A stretch of 64,000 nt of DNA from positions 48,527 to 112,526 of the forward strand of contig CACIXU010000005.1 of the NCBI GenBank assembly GCA_902590705.1, given 5' to 3'. Source of the stretch: an uncultured Bacteroidota bacterium. Its GTDB lineage: Bacteria > Bacteroidota > Bacteroidia > Flavobacteriales > Flavobacteriaceae. The translations under genes were made by a program, and so were the position numbers. Each line of letters begins with the position of its first letter. The first letter of the stretch is position 1. This document shows positions 7,494 through 15,235 of this stretch, one piece after another. The notes beneath the pieces are model-generated. The model saw only the letters and a list, made by a program, of their open reading frames with translations. It did not search any database and was not told the origin of the DNA.

Positions 7494-8123
7494 ATGAAGA
7501 TGAAGGACAAAAAATTAGATCTTCGAAAAACATTTTTCACTCTGTTTGTTTCTGTTTTTACACTAACCTTATTTAATTATTGTGGTAGCAGTAATGATGA
7601 AGAATCTGAGTTATATGTCAATGAAGTAACTACACAAAATTCAAACAATGAATCTGATAACAGTAATTCAGAAAATACTAATTCCAACAACAATTCAAAT
7701 GGAGAAACAAATTCTAATCTAAGCGAAGGAATTCCATCTGTAAAAATTTGGAGTGGGGCTTTAAAGACATTCGTCAAGGGAGATGAAATGGATCCAAATA
7801 ATCAATTAAATCAGGATAGAATTACTGATAATGTATGGATTACTCGAGGAAATGATGGAGGTCAGATATATAATGCAGCCAAAGAAAGTAACGATAATAA
7901 AACTCAAAGTCCAATTGGTACTCAGTGGGCATTAGGAACATTAGATAAAGTAAATGATTTAAATTTTAAAAATTTTAGAGCTGCAGTCTCAAGTCCGAAA
8001 AATGTTGTTGGTAAAGATTTAGTTGTTCACCTTACAGATGATGATATATATTTAAGCATAAAATTTAAATCATGGTCACAAGGAAAAAAGGGAGGTTTCT
8101 CATATGAGAGAAGCACTCAGTAG
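7494..8123 (+). CDS. Lipoprotein with Asn/Ser-rich linker and unknown C-terminal domain
   Basis: Residues 1-31 form a long signal with lipobox FNYCGSS. Residues 35-78 are a low-complexity linker rich in Asn, Ser and Glu (SNSENTNSNNNSNGE). From about residue 80 to 209 follows a compact domain with ITDNVWITRGNDGGQIYN, SPIGTQWALG and a C-terminal DDDIYLSIKFKSWSQG-x-x-GGFSYERST strand pair. I recall this domain type in secreted Flavobacteria proteins, where it remains uncharacterised. The layout suggests a surface-tethered binding module. A second Met at codon 3 could also serve as start. Confidence 0.65.
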   Translation: MKMKDKKLDLRKTFFTLFVSVFTLTLFNYCGSSNDEESELYVNEVTTQNSNNESDNSNSENTNSNNNSNGETNSNLSEGIPSVKIWSGALKTFVKGDEMDPNNQLNQDRITDNVWITRGNDGGQIYNAAKESNDNKTQSPIGTQWALGTLDKVNDLNFKNFRAAVSSPKNVVGKDLVVHLTDDDIYLSIKFKSWSQGKKGGFSYERSTQ

Positions 8124-8322
8124 TAATATTTAATTAAACAAATACTATTTCAACTGCTAAATTTCCAACTGCATTTAGAAAGACACTCAATTTTGATAAT
8201 TTAAAAAGAAGTGTTTTTACTTTCCTAACGCACAAACTAGTTGGAAGGATTGAACTGAACTTGAAATAAGCTGTATTTAGGTTTTGTTATTTAAGTAAAA
8301 TGAAAAATCTCATTAGATAAAA

Positions 8323-8940
8323 TTAATCTACCTTTTGAATATAACTTTTATATTCTTTTGATTCTTTCCAGTCTATTTGTGAAATGTCTTTTGGCGTTTT
8401 CTGACCGTCCTTCCAAATTAATTGTTCCCCTGGAGGTTTTGCTCCAACTAAGCGAAGATAAATTGCCCACTTACCTCTATGATGAGACTGATGCTCAAAA
8501 CCTTTTCTTGCTAAACATTCTTTACTGCAATTCCACCTGTAATAATATGTGGTTTGATTAAGATTTGATTCACTATTTATTTGGTTAATCATTATATCAT
8601 AGCTTCTGCTTACAAAAGCAATAACTGCCTTTTTAGATTTTAATTCTGGTCTTTCATATATTTCTTTTAAATTACTAGCATCATATCCACCAGCAATCAT
8701 GGCAGCATATCTAAAGTTTCCGCTCGCTAAGTGAAGTGCTTCCTATCTAAAAGATAATATTTCAGGAGTTGGCTTAAATTCATATTTATCCTCTGGCATA
8801 GCGTTTAGATATTTTAACGTAAACTCTTTTCCTCTCTCAAAGTCAGAAATTAAATCACACGAAATGACAGGCTCATCAGAATTTGACTGTCCTAATGAAA
8901 TTAATGGAATAAAAAGAAGCGTAATTAGTATTTGTTTCAT
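8323..8940 (-). pseudogene. DinB-like secreted protein split by an in-frame TAG
   Basis: The track shows two ORFs (8743-8940 and 8323-8700), but they share one reading frame with a single TAG at 8743-8745 (codon 66). Reading through gives a 205-residue protein. It has a signal peptide (MKQILITLLFIPLISLGQ), the DinB-type start DFERGKEFTLKYLNAMPEDKY with FKPTPEILSFR, then EALHLASGNFRYAAMIAGG, and the C-terminal metal-site segment FEHQSHHRGKWAIYLRLVG followed by KPP. The H-x-x-HHRG-x-x-x-YLR pattern is typical of the DinB/YfiT four-helix family, which often binds a divalent metal. A CAG (Gln) to TAG change would explain the break. It is either a fresh pseudogene or a base error. Confidence 0.7.
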
Positions 8941-8992
8941 TTTTAAATAATTTATGGTTAATAATTGCTAATATAACGAAACCTTCAAAAGT
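8941..8992 (-). promoter_or_regulatory. Shared 5' leader/promoter element, copy 5
   Basis: Minus-strand reading gives TTTTGAAGGTTTCGTTATATTAGC, then AATTATTAACCATAAATTATTTA, then the ATG at 8940. Together with 2952 and 9998 it is among the most complete copies of the element. Confidence 0.5.
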
Positions 8993-9045
8993 GGAATAGA
9001 AGAACCAAAACTTAATAAGAAGGATGCCGATTATATAAATAACGC
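8990..9045 (+). repeat. Degenerate dispersed repeat fragment, copy C
   Basis: A frame reading GIEEPKLNKKDADYI lies next to the leader, in the same relative position as the KGLEVPEL fragment at 4591. Similarity is partial and it is not a gene. Confidence 0.3.
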
Positions 9046-9152
9046 CTGTAATCATGAGTGGATTAGGGAATATAATTGTAAATACAAATATTGTTGGTAC
9101 ATAATTTAAAAATATTATTATATTTACATTGATTTTAAAGTTAATATAAGTT

Positions 9153-9452
9153 ATGTTTGGTTTAAATGATATTCAGTATTTATTCGAATTTTTATTTTGG
9201 TTTGTAATATTTTTCATTCTTAAGAGAGTTTGGCATAAACCAGAAATTCGCTTAATTTATGGATATAGTGTTGCTATATCAAATTTAGTTGCTGTTTTCT
9301 TTTTTTCAGTAGCTTCCATTAAAGGCGAAATGAATAGTATTGATTCATTTGCTTTTGGATTTTTGCATACTATGGTTGCAGTAGTGATGATAACTCTGGT
9401 TCAGATGAGTAAGAAACTTGAGGGCAAAAAAATTTCAACAAAAGAGTCCTGA
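9153..9452 (+). CDS. Small integral membrane protein
   Basis: The 99-residue protein has three predicted membrane helices (FLFWFVIFFILKRVW, YSVAISNLVAVFFFSVASI and FGFLHTMVAVVMITLVQ) and a charged C-terminal tail (KKLEGKKISTKES). No family is recognised. It runs against the surrounding minus-strand genes and shares a gap with the next terminator, so it is probably monocistronic. Confidence 0.6.
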   Translation: MFGLNDIQYLFEFLFWFVIFFILKRVWHKPEIRLIYGYSVAISNLVAVFFFSVASIKGEMNSIDSFAFGFLHTMVAVVMITLVQMSKKLEGKKISTKES

Positions 9453-9457
9453 AAGAA

Positions 9458-9480
9458 AAACCTCTCACACGTTAGGGGGC
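9458..9480 (-). terminator. Terminator hairpin
   Basis: CCTCT-CACACGTT-AGGGG forms a short stem including one G-U pair. On the minus strand it is followed by TTTTTCTTTCA, and it sits just downstream of the stop of the SnoaL-like lipoprotein (9494). It is weaker than the hairpins at 3021 and 4651. Confidence 0.5.
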
Positions 9481-9493
9481 TGCTATATTAAAT

Positions 9494-9997
9494 TTACTCT
9501 ATCGTTATCTTTTTTCCGCAAAGGTCTTGACCATATATTTTCTGTGCAAGAAGTAAGTCACTCAGATATTCTTTTTGCTCGATAATCTTTCCACTTTCAT
9601 TAAGTGTGTACTTAATAGCATAATCATTTTCATATTTACCACCAACACCTTCCATCCTCCCTTCAGCAAAAACCATAGCTGTTTTTCCCTCTACAAGAAT
9701 GCCTTTATATTCTGCTCCAACATCTCCTTTAAGAAGTGAACCAAAGTATCCTGCAAATTCTAAAAATTCACTCCAACTATATGTTTTTGAAATATCGAGT
9801 TGACCGGTTAATACAAAAGTAAATTCTTCGGCCAATTGTGATTTCAATAATTCAATTTCACCATCCATTTGAGCATTAAATGCTTTGAGCACAGTAGCCT
9901 TTGTTGTTTCGGTAAGTATTTCTTTTTGAGATTTAACTGGTTTATTTTCACAAGAAAAAAGTGTGATCAATATTAAAATAAATAGTGAATTTTTCAT
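9494..9997 (-). CDS. SnoaL-like lipoprotein
   Basis: This 167-residue protein carries lipobox LFSCENK. One NTF2-like domain follows: TKATVLKAFNAQMDGEIELL, AEEFTFVLTGQ, WSEFLEFAGYFGSLL, then AMVFAEGRMEGVGGKYENDY and a closing EQKEYLSDLLLAQKIYG. It is a diverged paralogue of the secreted protein at 2493-2951. The common element is the G-x-Y-x-N-x-YA strand followed by KEY-x-SDLL. Here the protein is lipid-anchored in place of being released. A typical leader precedes it and a hairpin terminator follows. Confidence 0.75.
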   Translation of the reverse strand: MKNSLFILILITLFSCENKPVKSQKEILTETTKATVLKAFNAQMDGEIELLKSQLAEEFTFVLTGQLDISKTYSWSEFLEFAGYFGSLLKGDVGAEYKGILVEGKTAMVFAEGRMEGVGGKYENDYAIKYTLNESGKIIEQKEYLSDLLLAQKIYGQDLCGKKITIE

Positions 9998-10048
9998 TTT
10001 AAATTATTTATAGTTAACAATTGTAAATATATAAAAACCTACAAAAGG
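9998..10048 (-). promoter_or_regulatory. Shared 5' leader/promoter element, copy 6
   Basis: Minus strand: CCTTTTGTAGGTTTTTATATAT, then TTGTTAACTATAAATAATTTAAA, then ATG. The CCTTTTGTAGGTTTT core is identical to the boxes at 4581 and 5255. Confidence 0.5.
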
Positions 10049-10068
10049 TATTTCAAAAATTTAAAGTA

Positions 10069-10485
10069 TTACTTGACGATACAGTTATTTATCTGAACAT
10101 TCATCATTAAACCAGAACAACTTCCAATAACTGTGATTCTTTTACCTTTAGATAAACCCGCAACTATTGATTTTTCATTAAAATAACATTGAATGTCCCC
10201 GAAATATTGGTCACCTATAAGTGTTACATATGCGTTATCCATGATATCATTTCCTATATCGCGAATTATTCCCGATACCTGAATTATTTGTCCTTTGTAT
10301 TTTTCATCAGCAGCGATTTCATTTGCGTTATATTCTTTGTAAAGTTTTCTTGCTGAAACTGTTACATTTGGTTTTGTATCAGAAGTTATTTTGGGTCCAT
10401 CGTCTAAACCTTCAAACTCCTCTAAACTTCCAAATGCAATTAATACAAAAAAAATCAACGATATCAGAGATAAAAAGTTTTTCAT
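10069..10485 (-). CDS. OB-fold (tRNA_anti-like) protein with N-terminal membrane segment
   Basis: The 138-residue protein starts with a hydrophobic segment (FLSLISLIFFVLIAFGS) that acts as signal or anchor. From residue 45 it matches the tRNA_anti-like OB-fold pattern: VSARKLYKEYNANEIAADEKYKG, QIIQVSGIIRDIG, a YVTLIGDQ strand, CYF, and SKGKRITVIGSCSGLMMNVQINNC. Such domains in Bacteroidota are exported and of unknown role despite the nucleic-acid-binding name. Its ATG overlaps the stop of the upstream membrane protein gene by four bases (ATGA), so both are translated from one mRNA. Confidence 0.8.
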   Translation of the reverse strand: MKNFLSLISLIFFVLIAFGSLEEFEGLDDGPKITSDTKPNVTVSARKLYKEYNANEIAADEKYKGQIIQVSGIIRDIGNDIMDNAYVTLIGDQYFGDIQCYFNEKSIVAGLSKGKRITVIGSCSGLMMNVQINNCIVK

Positions 10486-10862
10486 AGAATTAGCATAATA
10501 ACGATAATTGGAAAAACAATGTACATAATTAAGTCGATTAGGTCAAATGTTCCTGGAATTAATAAATAAAATTGGCCAATTTCTGAAATAATTCCAAGGA
10601 TAGGAATAATGATTGACCAGATTATACTTTTAAATGTTTTGTCTTTTCTGATATGGAAAATAAGTAATGTATATGACATAGCCCAAAGACCTCCAGGAAC
10701 TGAGAAGACAATAACTTTTTCTAAAAAAGTGTATGGGGATGTTAGTGGAGTAAATAAGTTTCCAAATAATCTATTATACACTAAATTTTCAGTTCGAAAT
10801 AAAACATATATCAGGCAGCCTTTAAAAAGGGGGATCCACCAAAAAATCGTCCATTTTTTCAC
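10482..10862 (-). CDS. Four-helix membrane protein, VanZ-like layout
   Basis: This 126-residue protein has about four hydrophobic helices: WWIPLFKGCLIYVLFR, VIVFSVPGGLWAMSYTLLIF, IIWSIIIPILGIISEIGQFY and a C-terminal LIMYIVFPIIVIMLIL. The pattern SVPGGLWA ... SEIGQFYLLIPGTFDLIDLI resembles the VanZ-like core, where E-x-x-Q and GT-x-D-x-x-D are conserved. The fit is partial because the protein is short. It forms a two-gene operon with the OB-fold protein, overlapping by four bases. Confidence 0.55.
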   Translation of the reverse strand: MKKWTIFWWIPLFKGCLIYVLFRTENLVYNRLFGNLFTPLTSPYTFLEKVIVFSVPGGLWAMSYTLLIFHIRKDKTFKSIIWSIIIPILGIISEIGQFYLLIPGTFDLIDLIMYIVFPIIVIMLIL

Positions 10863-11011
10863 CTTATAAAATTATCTGTCTTTTGACTCTAAAATAAAAA
10901 ACTTACAAATAGTTTTAGAAGCTATTTAGTTACCAAAAATTATTTTCTTTAAATCTGCAGCTTTTTGTCACTCCAAATTATTTTTTATACTAATTTTATC
11001 TTAAAATTAAT

Positions 11012-11392
11012 ATGATGAAATTTATTTTGATATTCTTGCAAATGTTTCTTTCAAATGATTCGACTTTGGTAAATGATTATAACATTAATGTTACCGCAAA
11101 GAGTAGAGTAAATTATATCCTTGAAGGAGAGGACGTAAATGGTGAGGTTTATGGTGATGACCCGGTAATAACAATTTTAGAGGGTAGTAAAATAAGTTTT
11201 AATATTAATGCACCTGGACATCCATTTTTTATTAAAACAGTACCGGGCACAGGGAAAAAAAATCAAGTCGAAGGAATTAAAAATAATGGGACAACTAAGG
11301 GCCTAATAGTATGGACCCCTATTAAAAAGGGAACTTATTTCTATCAATGTTCCAAACACAGAAGTATGTTTGGTAAGATAATTGTTAAGTAA
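11012..11392 (+). CDS. Cupredoxin (plastocyanin-like) protein
   Basis: This is a 126-residue protein with a short hydrophobic N-terminus and a plastocyanin-like fold. Type-1 copper ligands appear complete: His70 in APGHPFFIK, then Cys113, His116 and Met119 in YFYQCSKHRSMFGKIIV. The strands TILEGSKISFNINAPGHPF and IVWTPIKKGTYFYQC follow the usual order. Such small exported copper proteins carry single electrons or bind copper. It stands alone between divergent or unrelated genes. A domain of the same type is inserted in the giant protein at 59131-59475. ATG at 11015 is an alternative start. Confidence 0.75.
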   Translation: MMKFILIFLQMFLSNDSTLVNDYNINVTAKSRVNYILEGEDVNGEVYGDDPVITILEGSKISFNINAPGHPFFIKTVPGTGKKNQVEGIKNNGTTKGLIVWTPIKKGTYFYQCSKHRSMFGKIIVK

Positions 11393-11459
11393 TATCAATT
11401 CATTAATAACTTTCAATCCCGTTTTGTAAAAATTATTACTCTAACTAAATAAAGAAATT

Positions 11460-11579
11460 ATGTTTCGATTGCTCCGCTTTGCATTTAAAAACTACCAATA
11501 CGCAATTATGGGTTACTCTTTATTCAAGGCTGCCAAGAGTAGATATAAAAATAAAAAAGCCAATAATTGTAAGTATTAG
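11460..11579 (+). CDS. Possible small basic peptide gene
   Basis: This is too short for the ORF track. ATG at 11460 to TAG at 11579 encodes 39 residues (MFRLLRFAFKNYQYAIMGYS, then a Lys/Arg-rich tail RSRYKNKK). Codon use is sensible, and the otherwise empty gap of 300 bases around it makes a real small gene plausible. Nothing identifies its role. It could also be a chance frame. Confidence 0.35.
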   Translation: MFRLLRFAFKNYQYAIMGYSLFKAAKSRYKNKKANNCKY

Positions 11580-11689
11580 AAACTATATCGTAGTTATACC
11601 CTCAACATTATTTTGAAATGTTTAATTAGCAAACCAGCCATATAAACAATTTTATATTAAATTTATTTACTAATAATTAAATTAAAGAC

Positions 11690-12034
11690 ATGAATTCTTA
11701 CATAGCTAACATAATAAATTCAGTAACATTAATAACCATTGGCCTATGGGGGTATTTTGAGTCATCCTCTGTTACCGCATTAATCCCAGTTCTATTTGGT
11801 TTGATTTTGATTGTTTGTTCAAAGGGAGTAAAGAATCAAAACAAATTAATTGCCCACATAGCTGTTTTACTCACACTGATAATTTTGCTTTCACTTGCCG
11901 GCATGAGGTTACCAAAATCAATTGAATCTGGTGGCCTAGGACTTTTTAGAGTTCTTTGTATGATAGCAACATCATCTTTAGCTATGATTTTCTTTGTTAG
12001 AAGTTTTATTGATGCAAGAAGAAATAAGTCTTAA
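11690..12034 (+). CDS. Four-helix membrane protein, TMEM14-like layout
   Basis: The 114 residues form four hydrophobic helices. The segment LITIGLWGYFESSSVTALIP followed by VLFGLILIVCSKG resembles the G-x-x-GY-x-x-x-xS-x-xSL-x-x-G core of TMEM14-like membrane proteins. The third helix (LIAHIAVLLTLIILLSLAG) and the fourth (LCMIATSSLAMIFFVRSFI) are separated by a short loop. The transport substrate, if any, is unknown. It is followed 61 bases later by an OsmC gene on the same strand. Confidence 0.55.
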   Translation: MNSYIANIINSVTLITIGLWGYFESSSVTALIPVLFGLILIVCSKGVKNQNKLIAHIAVLLTLIILLSLAGMRLPKSIESGGLGLFRVLCMIATSSLAMIFFVRSFIDARRNKS

Positions 12035-12095
12035 TCTAAGATTTTTATTGTAGTATTCGTGAATGTTAATTTCCTGATTTAGTATTTTTAAGATT

Positions 12096-12515
12096 ATGAT
12101 TAGAAAAATAAACGCTGTTTGGAATGGAAATGGAGCTGACGGTTCCGGATCTTTAACAGCTCAAAGCGGTGCTTTCGCTAGCATGCCATATAGTTTTAAG
12201 ACAAGGTTTGAAAATGACGATGGTAAACTAGGAACCAACCCAGAAGAGCTCATAGCTGCAGCACTTGCAGGCTGCTTTAATATGAAATTAAGCTTTGTAT
12301 TAAATGAATCTAATTTCAGCCCTGAAGAGTTAAATACAGACGCATTACTTGTATTTGAAGAAGGAAAGATTCTTTCAATTGAGTTGGATTTAAGGGGAAA
12401 AGTACCTAACATAACCAAGGAAAAGTTTCATGAGCTTTCTTTAGAAGCTAAAAACAATTGCCCAATCTCTGGGGTGTTAAATTGCGAAATTTCTTTAAAT
12501 GCCTCTCTTATTTAA
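12096..12515 (+). CDS. OsmC family peroxiredoxin
   Basis: This 139-residue cytosolic protein matches the OsmC/Ohr family. The opening is AVWNGNGADGSGSLTAQSG. The first redox cysteine is Cys60 in EELIAAALAGCFNMKLSF and the second is Cys122 in AKNNCPISGVLNC. The glutamates before the first cysteine (NPEEL) match the position of the conserved OsmC glutamate. The enzymes reduce organic hydroperoxides using dithiol donors such as lipoyl proteins, which would protect this organism from oxidised lipids. The closeness to classical OsmC (GS-G-L, NPEEL-AA-A-CF) favours OsmC over Ohr. Confidence 0.9.
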   Translation: MIRKINAVWNGNGADGSGSLTAQSGAFASMPYSFKTRFENDDGKLGTNPEELIAAALAGCFNMKLSFVLNESNFSPEELNTDALLVFEEGKILSIELDLRGKVPNITKEKFHELSLEAKNNCPISGVLNCEISLNASLI

Positions 12516-12572
12516 GTAATTTTAATTGTAAACTACTCTGATAAGTTTAATCGATATATCTGAGGATGTTTA

Positions 12573-12580
12573 TAATTTTG
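12573..12580 (+). promoter_or_regulatory. -7 promoter box TAATTTTG
   Basis: An exact match to the Bacteroidota TAnnTTTG -7 consensus lies four bases before the ATG of the DoxX-like gene. If used, the mRNA would start at or within the start codon region, or the real start would be a later codon. The same short arrangement occurs at 1082. Confidence 0.35.
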
Positions 12581-12584
12581 GTTT

Positions 12585-13037
12585 ATGAGAATTCGAAGTA
12601 TTTTTAAAGCAATATGCTTATTGGTTTTGATTATTCTGTATATCTCAGTAGGCGTAAAACATTTCACAAATCCCAAATTTTTTCTGGCCATTATGCCACC
12701 ATATATTCCTTTTCATAAACTAATGGTCTATTTGTCTGGAGCGCTTGAAATAGTTTTTGCCTTGATGATGGTTTTTAAGAAAACAAGATTTTATGGATGT
12801 TGGGGAATTATTTTTTTATTGATTGCTGTGTTCCCTGCAAATATCTATTTATATAATTCAGAAATTCCACAAAAAATATTATCGATAACTAAGCATGAGG
12901 CTTTAATTAGACTTCCATATCAATTACCTCTTTTATTATTTGCATTTTGGCATTCAAAAGAAAAGTCATCGTTTAGATTAGACTTTCTTTGTTTTTTATT
13001 TTTCCCACCAACTATATATTATTTTGTTACTCTTTAA
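12585..13037 (+). CDS. DoxX-like membrane protein
   Basis: The 150 residues form four helices with the DoxX pattern: ILYISVGVKHFTNPKFFLAIMP, then YIPFHKLMVYLSGALEIVFALMMVF, then GIIFLLIAVFPANIYLY and a closing RLPYQLPLLLFAFWH. The motif G-x-x-HF-x-x-P followed by SG-x-x-E is characteristic. DoxX-type proteins are quinone-linked or osmotic/redox membrane components, mostly without known role. The gene follows OsmC by 69 bases, and both could serve oxidative stress defence. Confidence 0.8.
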   Translation: MRIRSIFKAICLLVLIILYISVGVKHFTNPKFFLAIMPPYIPFHKLMVYLSGALEIVFALMMVFKKTRFYGCWGIIFLLIAVFPANIYLYNSEIPQKILSITKHEALIRLPYQLPLLLFAFWHSKEKSSFRLDFLCFLFFPPTIYYFVTL

Positions 13038-13250
13038 TTGGTAATGATTACAAATCAATTTTCTTAAAGAAAAATTTTGAGCAACAGAAATTTATATGCT
13101 CTTAAGTTTTTAAATCGAATAAAATATTTACACTTTTATTGGGCTTTGAAATAATTATTTAATTTGGATCAAATTTGGAGCAAAATTTATAATATGATTA
13201 TAAGATTAAATTTTTACAAAAAATTAAACTAACGTAAAAAAAAGATTTTG
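13038..13250. other. AT-rich intergenic region
   Basis: About 210 bases of very AT-rich DNA separate the DoxX-like gene from the CotH-like gene. No coding frame, hairpin or repeat is evident. It presumably holds the promoter of the latter. Confidence 0.4.
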
Positions 13251-14279
13251 ATGGCTTTTAGGAGTAAACTATTATTGATTGTTACAACTTATTTCATTTT
13301 ATTAAATAGCCCAATAAGGGCGCACAATTTTTTTAAGTATGACTCTCTTTTTATTGATCAGAAACCACTGAAAATAAGACTTAATTACTCTAATAATAAT
13401 TTAAACAAAAATACAAATGACTCTACTTTGATGAAGACTAAATTATTCTTTATGCAAGAAAATAAAAATAAAGAAATTGATGTTTCTGTTAGAGCTAGAG
13501 GAAATTTTAGAAGAAAGCACTGCTATTTCACCCCAGTTAAAATTAAGATTAAAAAAAGGGATGCATCAAATACAATATTTAGAGATAACAGAACATTGAA
13601 ACTAGTTCTACCCTGTAAAAATGATAGGGATAAAAATGATAATATATTAAAAGAGTTTATAGCGTATAAAATTTATGAAATCATTTCACCTTTTTATTTT
13701 AAAACTAGAAGGCTTGAAATAAATTACACTGATCAAAAACGCAAAAATCAAAAAAATTTCAATTTAATAGGGTTTTTTATAGAAGACGATGATAAGGTTG
13801 CTAAAAGATTTGATAGTAAAATAATTAAAAGAAAAATCAGTCCTCTTGCAATGGATGATTTTAATTCTGTCAACTTGTCTTTTTTTAATTTTTTGATTGG
13901 AAATACTGATTTTTCGTCGGCGCATCAACATAACGGGAAATTACTTTTTTATGAAAAAAAAATTATACCGATACCTTATGATTTCGATTTAACCGGCTGG
14001 GTTAAACCAAAATATGGATCAGGAATAACGAACCGATTAGGATATTCATTCGAGGAGAGAAATTATATTGGCTTTAAAAGGGAAAAGAGTATTTACAGTA
14101 AAGTAAGAAATCATTATTTGACATTAAAAGAAAAGATATTAAAGACAGTCGAATTATATGAGTCTGAATTTGAATACAAAAAGTCATATTATTTAATGAT
14201 GAATTACCTTGGAGAGTTTTATGAAATTTTAGAAAACGACAAACTCTATAATAGTTTAATTGTTTCCAAAGCTAAATAA
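13251..14279 (+). CDS. Secreted CotH-like protein
   Basis: The track begins at a TTG (13248), but the adjacent ATG at 13251 is preferred. The 342-residue product has a signal peptide (residues 1-24, ending IRAHN). Its core follows the layout of CotH-type proteins: VRARGNFRRKHCYFTPVKIK, LKLVLPCKNDRDKND, LKEFIAYKIYEIISPFYFKTRR, then GFFIEDDDKVAKRF, and FNFLIGNTDFSSAHQHNGKLL followed by IPIPYDFDLTGWV. CotH proteins are atypical secreted kinases or coat proteins; the N-D/PYDFD residues here may occupy the catalytic and metal positions. Assignment rests on motif order only, so an uncharacterised Bacteroidota-specific family is equally possible. Confidence 0.55.
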   Translation: MAFRSKLLLIVTTYFILLNSPIRAHNFFKYDSLFIDQKPLKIRLNYSNNNLNKNTNDSTLMKTKLFFMQENKNKEIDVSVRARGNFRRKHCYFTPVKIKIKKRDASNTIFRDNRTLKLVLPCKNDRDKNDNILKEFIAYKIYEIISPFYFKTRRLEINYTDQKRKNQKNFNLIGFFIEDDDKVAKRFDSKIIKRKISPLAMDDFNSVNLSFFNFLIGNTDFSSAHQHNGKLLFYEKKIIPIPYDFDLTGWVKPKYGSGITNRLGYSFEERNYIGFKREKSIYSKVRNHYLTLKEKILKTVELYESEFEYKKSYYLMMNYLGEFYEILENDKLYNSLIVSKAK

Positions 14280-14302
14280 GAAATTTTAAGACAGGGAATA
14301 TG

Positions 14303-15196
14303 TTATTCAATAATCCCTGAAAGATTAAAAAGAGATACAAACTCCCAAATGATTTGACTTGAACTTTTTCCTCCGTACCTAATATTATCATCCCATGTAT
14401 GCCCACCATTTATTATTTTAAAGTGACGCACATAAGTATCCCCATTTAAATCATTATAGTTATATTGATTAAAACCATTGTTTTCACTTATTTCTTCGAT
14501 TTCTGATTGATTTAAATCTTTCCAAAAATTAACCACATCAGTAGCAGATTTTAAACCAGTAGTTCCATTATAAGGTACATCATAGTCTGCTGTTCCATGA
14601 ATATTAATAACTCCAATTGGAGCTGATGCTGCACAATTATTTAGTGTACTGCTAAGCATTGTTCCAGCGACGGATCCAACAGCAGCAATTTTATTACTAA
14701 GCCTACACGCTAAACCGTAAATTAAATATCCTCCGTTGGAATAACCACTTGCATAAACCCTAGAAAGATCAATATTTAATTCTTCATCGAGGGAGTCAAT
14801 AATTACCTCTATAAAACCTATATCATCTATATCGCTTTTATTATTTCCGCCAACGGGATCCGGGTTCCAATGAGGGAATCCGCTGCTAAGTAGAGCACCT
14901 TGGGGATATACCAGAATAAAGTTTTCAGATTCAGCTAGTGGTCGCATGTCGGCACTGATCATTTGTGCTTCAGCACTTCCACTAAATCCGTGAAAATTCA
15001 ACATTAAGGGTAATTGAGTACCCTCACTGTAAGATTCAGGAACATATAAAATAAATGTTCTTCGAATTCCATCATGAATAATTGAACGGTGCGAAAGTCC
15101 AATTATTTGGGTTCCTTCTGAAGTTTCTATTTCTTTATTGTTGCAACTTAATAACGAGAAAAAAAGGATGATAAATAATAGAGAGTATTTATTCAT
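14303..15196 (-). CDS. Esterase lipoprotein, PHB depolymerase/CE1 (LpqC-like) family
   Basis: The start was moved to 15196 (MNKYSLLFIILFFSLLSCNN), giving a clean lipoprotein signal. The 297-residue enzyme is an alpha/beta hydrolase of the COG3509 type. The oxyanion strand is LPLMLNFHGFSGSAE. The nucleophile serine lies in ASGYSNGGYLIYGLACRL (G-x-S-x-G). An Asp follows in HGTADYDVPYNG, and the His in INGGHTWDD. Relatives hydrolyse polyhydroxyalkanoates, or acetyl and feruloyl esters of plant and algal polysaccharides. Next to sulfatases, deacylation of a glycan is the more likely role. The gene converges with the CotH-like gene and follows the PQQ dehydrogenase by 39 bases. Confidence 0.8.
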   Translation of the reverse strand: MNKYSLLFIILFFSLLSCNNKEIETSEGTQIIGLSHRSIIHDGIRRTFILYVPESYSEGTQLPLMLNFHGFSGSAEAQMISADMRPLAESENFILVYPQGALLSSGFPHWNPDPVGGNNKSDIDDIGFIEVIIDSLDEELNIDLSRVYASGYSNGGYLIYGLACRLSNKIAAVGSVAGTMLSSTLNNCAASAPIGVINIHGTADYDVPYNGTTGLKSATDVVNFWKDLNQSEIEEISENNGFNQYNYNDLNGDTYVRHFKIINGGHTWDDNIRYGGKSSSQIIWEFVSLFNLSGIIE

Positions 15197-15235
15197 AGCA
15201 ATCATAAAAATAAAAAATCCTAATGAAATACGGGG

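Noticed and set aside
14292-14319. Inverted repeat CAGGGA...TCCCTG between two convergent genes as bidirectional terminator
   Set aside because: The stem is only six base pairs with a long loop, it overlaps a stop codon and lacks a T-run on either side.
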